Below are positions 59,570 to 64,000 of a stretch of DNA of 64,000 bases, piece by piece. The notes beneath the pieces were generated by a model. That model worked only from the letters and a program-made list of their open reading frames with translations. It ran no database searches and was not told the origin of the DNA. Both the position numbers and the translations under genes were made by a program. How positions within the stretch are numbered: position 1 is the stretch's first letter; each line of letters begins with the position of its first letter. The stretch comes from Choanephora cucurbitarum (taxonomy: Eukaryota; Mucoromycota; Mucoromycetes; Mucorales; Choanephoraceae), in NCBI GenBank assembly GCA_025331435.1, contig JAIWNI010000003.1, positions 124,001-188,000 on the forward strand, given 5' to 3'.

Positions 59570-61106
59570 CTAAAAGACGTAAGGAATAAAGATATAAGGA
59601 ACAGCTTCACAGTACTTTTCCCAATCCTTGCCATATTTTTTGGCACAACGTTCGATATCTCTTGTGACACGGTGAGTCAAGACACAGAGGAAGAAGCAGA
59701 AGTAAAAGTAAGGCAAGAAAGAACCGAAACCGGTGATCAAACCCCAAGAGAGAGCTTGGAAGAGATCAGCAGTGTAGTGTGGCTTACGAGCATACTTCCA
59801 CCATCCTGAAGTCAACAAGAGGTTACCGTTTTCGGTCTTGATATAGGTAGGGTTCTTGATTCTACCCCAAGGCAATTGAGGGAAAGCATTACGATCAAAG
59901 TAAGATCCATTCTGTTCCATACGGAAACGGTTCTTTTGAGCATTGGCTGTATCAAACACAAAGTAAGCAAACAACAAGACAGCAAAGATGGTGGCAGTGT
60001 AAGCCCAGCTGTGAGTGATAGGTGTACCGGTAGTCAAGTCGTACTTCATCAAATAGATAGAAGAGTAACCGTAGGTGAAAGGAACACCAGCCATGTTCCA
60101 GAAGATAAGCATGAAACCTATACAGAGTATTCTGTTAGATACCTATCTCTCTCTCTCTCTCTTTTTAAAATACATTACCATCCTTTTCGAAAAACATGTC
60201 CCAAGAAGTAGGAATACATTCTTCACCCTTATGACAAGCATTACAGTACAAAAAGTGAGCAAGGACCATGAAGGCAACAGGGCCAGTCACATAACCACGG
60301 GTTTCGTATTGCTTCAAGGCACAAGAAACAGAGGTGAAGAACAAAATAACCCAAGGAACACGGCATTCAGCCCACATCTTAAGATCAATGTGACCAATAC
60401 GAGGGTTCAAGGGAGCACCCATAAAGTAATCATAGATAAGGTTACCTGACATACGGTGTTGAGTACCAGAAAGGATAGAGGTTACAAACACAATAGTAGA
60501 CATAGCAAAACCCCACATCATGGCAACTGTCATGATACTACCAAAGTTGTCAATGATGCTGGTCAAGGGGAATACACCGGTGATATGAGCAGCAGCAGCA
60601 AGAACAAGTGTCAAATACCATTGTGACAAACCATTACAGACGTACTTGAGCTGTAGCAATACATGTTAGGCTCTATTCATTACTCCAAATTGCAAATACT
60701 TTACTCTAGCACCATCTAATGAAGGGAGAGGAAGACCTTCGACAACAGGACCAGGCATGATATAAGCCAAAGTGAGTGAAATAGCGATATAGCCCATATA
60801 AGTCTTGATGGCAAACATGGTAGGATAGGCACCCAACATGATCTTATCCCAGATTTGATGAGACAGGAATTCGGAAATGCCTAGTTTGGTGAAGGAGCTG
60901 GGTGTGATCAACTTGCCTTGATGATATTCAAGACAGATCCAGAAATAATACATAAGACAAGGGAATCCAACCATCATACCCAATGCACCCAAAGGTCCAC
61001 CGAATTCATAGACAATTTCGTTGTCTAGTTCTTTGTCTCTCTTGGACAATACCTGTTTAAATAAAGGTACGCCGTTCTCATTTACCTGAGGCTTTTTCCC
61101 AGTCAT
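59570..61106 (-). CDS. ERG4: Delta(24(24(1)))-sterol reductase, ERG4
   Basis: Three exons (61106-60705, 60650-60179, 60117-59570; 1422 nt, 473 residues, the same length as yeast Erg4). It catalyses the last step of ergosterol synthesis, reducing the C24(28) double bond with NADPH in the ER membrane. Multi-pass hydrophobic helices are visible. ERG4/ERG24 family motifs include [100 protein letters not shown] and [18 protein letters not shown]. The first intron junction (GAR|LKYVC) was chosen over the open read-through because it restores the family motif. The clearly fungal sterol pathway assignment supports the organism call. Confidence 0.96.
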
Positions 61107-63199
61107 TTTTTAAAAAAAAAGAAAACAGAATTTTTTACTAAAAAAAAATCAAAAAAATGACAACATTTTATATCGTATATATATACCAAAATTTTTTTTC
61201 TGAACCAAAAAAAAAATCGTGCGCGGGTCAATCTAATGCCATGACGCTTATTCATGGCTTAAACAGTGTATGACTATGGTTTCACAAGTGATATAATAGA
61301 AAAAAAGCAAGAAATAGCATTTGACATAAAGAGAAGAATAAAGTAGGTTTATCAATTGCAGGATATAGGCTGACAACTTTCAATTGATGTTTCTTTAGTT
61401 TATGCCTTAGATCTTGAACAAAACAGGGTATAGATAGAAAAGTAGGCGGGATAAAAAAAAAGGGGGGAGAAATCACTTTGTTCTTTACAAGGAACTTTGG
61501 CACAAGGTTCCTTTATGCAACCATAGATTCAATGGCTAACTTTTCTCTGTCTATCGGAAAGCGCTGTCTTTTGAGACTGCCCCTTTAAGTACACCCCTTG
61601 TTCTAGCGTCTATACGCGCACATATACCCCCTTGCTTGTAAGAAGTTTTCGTTTACAGACATCAAGAAAAAAGCGATCGTCTAATTAAAATTTATTGTGT
61701 GACACACAATATTTGATTTTTTTTTTGTTTTTGGTAAAACTACTTTATTGGTTTTTTTACAACTAAATTTGCTCTTCTGATTTTAGTTTTTGCGTGCGGT
61801 GTTCTTAATTTTCGCGTGCCAGAGCTTTCATTATGCATAGAGTAGTTTGTGCGCAGAAGGAAAAAAAAGCACTTTACATCATAGGCGATACGATTGCCAA
61901 AGAAAAGAGGCACATTGTCCTGTCTGATTGAGACGATTTGAAACAGTAACATGTTTGGCAGATCTGATTGTTCTCTGAGGCGAGACTGTCTTTTGCAGTC
62001 AAACAGTCTCCCTTTGCAAACTTGTCTTTGACCTTGACCAAAACAGTTCAGTTGAGCGTAAAAAAAGGAGAGTACGGAGAAAGAGAGAGAGAAAGTAGGC
62101 CTATGGGCATGCTTCAAGATTGTTTCCTGAATTTCTGGTACTTTGTGTATGCCAGCATTGTTCATGAACAATGTATCTGCCCTCCAAAATATCCATTGCA
62201 CCCTGAATAAAAACAAAGGAACTTTTATGGTTATCTCCTACTTTGGCGTCGGCACCAACTCTCACCGGCTTCTTTTTCTTTTTTCCTTTGCTTCATAGTT
62301 GTGTCAACATATCTGGTCTGGACTAGTTACTCTGTACTTTTAGCCGAAAGATTATCCGAGTGATATACGTTTAATTATTGGCTGTCTTTCTCTTTCTCAT
62401 TTCTCTCCTAGTCTTTCTTTCCTTTTTTCACCCTTCTTCTTTGTCCAAAATGGGATTACTTTCCTATCCTTTACGTTCGCAAAAACAACGCATTGTTGGA
62501 CGCATGCCACAAGAGAAAGAGGAAAAAAATAGAGGCTGATTTCGTCTTTTTTTTTCTGTTTTGTACGTATGTGTTACCATCAAAACAACACGACGAGATA
62601 CTTCATGGATAAACTTGTGATGAATGCAACAACATGTACCATTCAAGGTAAGGTTTTCTTACTGAAACTGAGTAACCTGAGCTTTTGCCCAAATTCTTCC
62701 ATTCGTTTTCTCGAAATCATTCCGATTATTTTAAGAAAGAAAACAATCCTGTATAGAAGAAAAGAACAGAAGGAAAGAGCCATAAGCAGCAAACTTTCTT
62801 TAACTCAAGAGAACCATTGCTCAAGAACTGGCTTCATACTTGTATTGTATGTAAAGGAATATGCTATTTCCTGCAAGGAATACCAAAATTGCTTGTCCAA
62901 CCTGCCAACCAACTCCCCCTGTCGGGCAATTGCACCGATATGATTTTCTTGCTATCAAAAAAAAAGCAAATACATACATTGAAAGGAGAGAGGGAAAAAA
63001 GCAATTACACTGTTCTGATTATATGTTCAAAGAGACAAAGAACTCCTTTTCTCTTGTTGTTGCAAGAATCACTTGTAATTTTCATCTTTTTTTTTTTCTT
63101 TCTATCGGTGGTATAGCCCGATCATGACTTCTTAGTAAGCATTGATTTTTTTATAGCTGGATTTGCGCATCTGACTTTTTACTCTTTTGGGTTCCTGTG
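61107..63199. other. Long intergenic region
   Basis: About 2.1 kb between ERG4 and the transposon. An ATG at 62450 opens a 29-codon frame (MGLLSYPLRSQKQRIVGRM...) with no splice continuation that I can justify. Other short frames overlap on both strands. No gene is called. Confidence 0.5.
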
Positions 63200-63201
63200 T
63201 A

Positions 63202-64000
63202 CAGTGACCTATCAAAAAAATCAAGAATTTTTTTTAATATCCGCAAAATCACAATCATCATGTCTTGGTCTTTGTCCTCTAACAATCACTTTTCAACCTT
63301 CTAAGACCTCCAAACTTACACAATACAATCAGAAAACCGTTACAAATATAAATAATAACTTTTTTTCAGTAAAAAGATATAGTTTATTATAATAAAAATA
63401 CATTAATAGGGGGTAGGCCCCCCTTTATTTTTTATCACTAGTCTAAGTCTTTGAGGCATGCTTGCAACAAGACGGTCCCAGTCCTTGGGCTGAAGTTCGT
63501 CCCAAATCTTTTGCAAGCATGCCTTGTGTTTATCCATGGTTTTGAAGCGGCCTTGCTTGCTTGCCTGGGCCTGCACACGCCGTTTCATAATCATCCATAA
63601 ATTTTCGATTGGATTCAAATCCGGCGATTGTGCAGGCCAGTCTAGCACATCAAGGCCCTTCTCTGTCTTCCATTCCTTGGCAATTTTAGATCTATGGACT
63701 GGAGCCCCATCTTCCATCAACACGAGACCCTGCTCCAATCCATAAAATCTTGTCAGAGGACCTTCGTAGATGGACGATACGAATCCAGGGCCCCTTCGTT
63801 CTTCATCGCCAAGGAAGTGCAAGCCTGACTTCTTACCAGACCTTATAGCACCCCAGACCATCAAGGAGGATCTACCACTCTTGAAGCTGGGTGCAAGACA
63901 GCCCTCCAGGTACTTCTCGGTTGTCAGGCGCCAAACCTTCACCACGGCTGAATTCTTGCCATTTTCAAAGATATTACCTGTTTCATTGTGTTCTAAACTC
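63202..64000 (-). mobile_element. Tc1/mariner-family DNA transposon, cut by window edge
   Basis: The element includes the transposase reading frame at its minus-strand 3' side. It probably ends at 63202, where a TA dinucleotide (63200-63201) precedes cagtgacctatc, the CAGTG start typical of Tc1-like terminal inverted repeats and the TA target duplication. The other end lies beyond position 64000, so the inverted repeat pairing cannot be checked here. Confidence 0.7.
63403..64000 (-). CDS. Tc1/mariner DD34E transposase, N-terminus outside window
   Basis: An uninterrupted frame running from the window edge to a TAA at 63403. The DDE core is visible: MEDGAPVHRSKIA (second Asp), then DWPAQSPDLNPIENLW (Glu), with exactly 34 residues between the Asp and the Glu, the DD34E spacing of the Tc1 family. 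SSLMVWGAIRSGKKSGL is the usual segment before. The first catalytic Asp and the DNA-binding domain lie outside the window. No frameshift or stop is present in the visible 195 or so codons, so the copy may be intact and young. The C-terminus ends shortly after LRLVIKNKGGPTPY. Confidence 0.92.
   Translation of the reverse strand, partial: SLEHNETGNIFENGKNSAVVKVWRLTTEKYLEGCLAPSFKSGRSSLMVWGAIRSGKKSGLHFLGDEERRGPGFVSSIYEGPLTRFYGLEQGLVLMEDGAPVHRSKIAKEWKTEKGLDVLDWPAQSPDLNPIENLWMIMKRRVQAQASKQGRFKTMDKHKACLQKIWDELQPKDWDRLVASMPQRLRLVIKNKGGPTPY

Noticed and set aside
62450..62540. Short frame MGLLSYPLRSQKQRIVGRM...
   Set aside because: It looks protein-like at first, but stops after 29 codons with no donor site before the stop that leads to a plausible next exon.
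1..64000. CRISPR arrays, bacterial operons, rRNA or tRNA genes
   Set aside because: No regularly spaced repeats of CRISPR type, no cloverleaf with a GGTTCRANYCC box B that I could find, and all genes are eukaryotic with introns.

Overview
This window is nuclear DNA from a fungus, most likely an early-diverging Mucoromycota (Mucorales-like) species. The evidence is AT-rich sequence, many short GT-AG introns (mostly about 45-75 nt, often with ctaac/ctaat branch sites and T-rich tracts), compact spacing, and fungal protein families: an ERG4 sterol reductase, Zn2Cys6 factors, Rxt3 and a fungal-type tropomyosin. Assignment to a genus is not possible from the sequence alone. Gene models below were built by joining exons so that splice phase, family motifs and total frame agree. 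Most models close exactly; two ambiguous junctions are flagged.

Layout. 1-4.1 kb has no convincing gene. 4.1-5.7 kb holds a two-domain fluoride exporter (FEX) followed 45 bp later by a secreted protein made of four pacifastin-like inhibitor repeats. 6.3-9.1 kb has a bZIP factor, an FYRN/FYRC nuclear protein and, divergent from it, a CK2 beta subunit. 10.8-14.8 kb has an Rtr1/RPAP2 phosphatase divergent from a Zn2Cys6 factor. 14.8-17.8 kb has a 13-exon protein ending in a formylglycine-generating-enzyme-like domain. 19.9-26.4 kb has an INTS13/Asunder homologue, a membrane protein and an unidentified coiled-coil protein. 27.7-32.3 kb has an EI24/RRT8-like membrane protein, an F-box protein and a small charged protein. 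33.9-36.9 kb has malate dehydrogenase with a peroxisomal-type C-terminus and the CAF1/POP2 deadenylase. 38.8-41.1 kb has a second Zn2Cys6 factor, a paralogue of the first. 41.9-43.7 kb has a membrane-anchored beta-repeat protein and NAA50. 45.8-50.4 kb has Rxt3, a very short tropomyosin and a Sat4/Hal4-type kinase. 51.3-56.1 kb has Tim10, the Vip1/PPIP5K inositol pyrophosphate kinase and ribosomal protein uS7. 57.1-61.1 kb has a probable N-myristoylated EF-hand protein and ERG4. The right edge carries a Tc1/mariner DD34E transposase running off the window, with a likely terminal-repeat start at 63202.

How genes relate. There is no metabolic cluster. Several genes serve RNA polymerase II and mRNA control (Rtr1/RPAP2, INTS13, Rxt3, CAF1, FYR protein, three DNA-binding factors). 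Others are housekeeping. Gene ends are tightly packed: four convergent pairs have stop codons 25-76 bp apart. The most notable observations are the fungal tetra-pacifastin gene, the 123-residue tropomyosin that fits a three-actin span, the INTS13 homologue, the FGE-like fusion lacking the catalytic cysteine pair, and the zinc-cluster paralogue pair with identical intron architecture.
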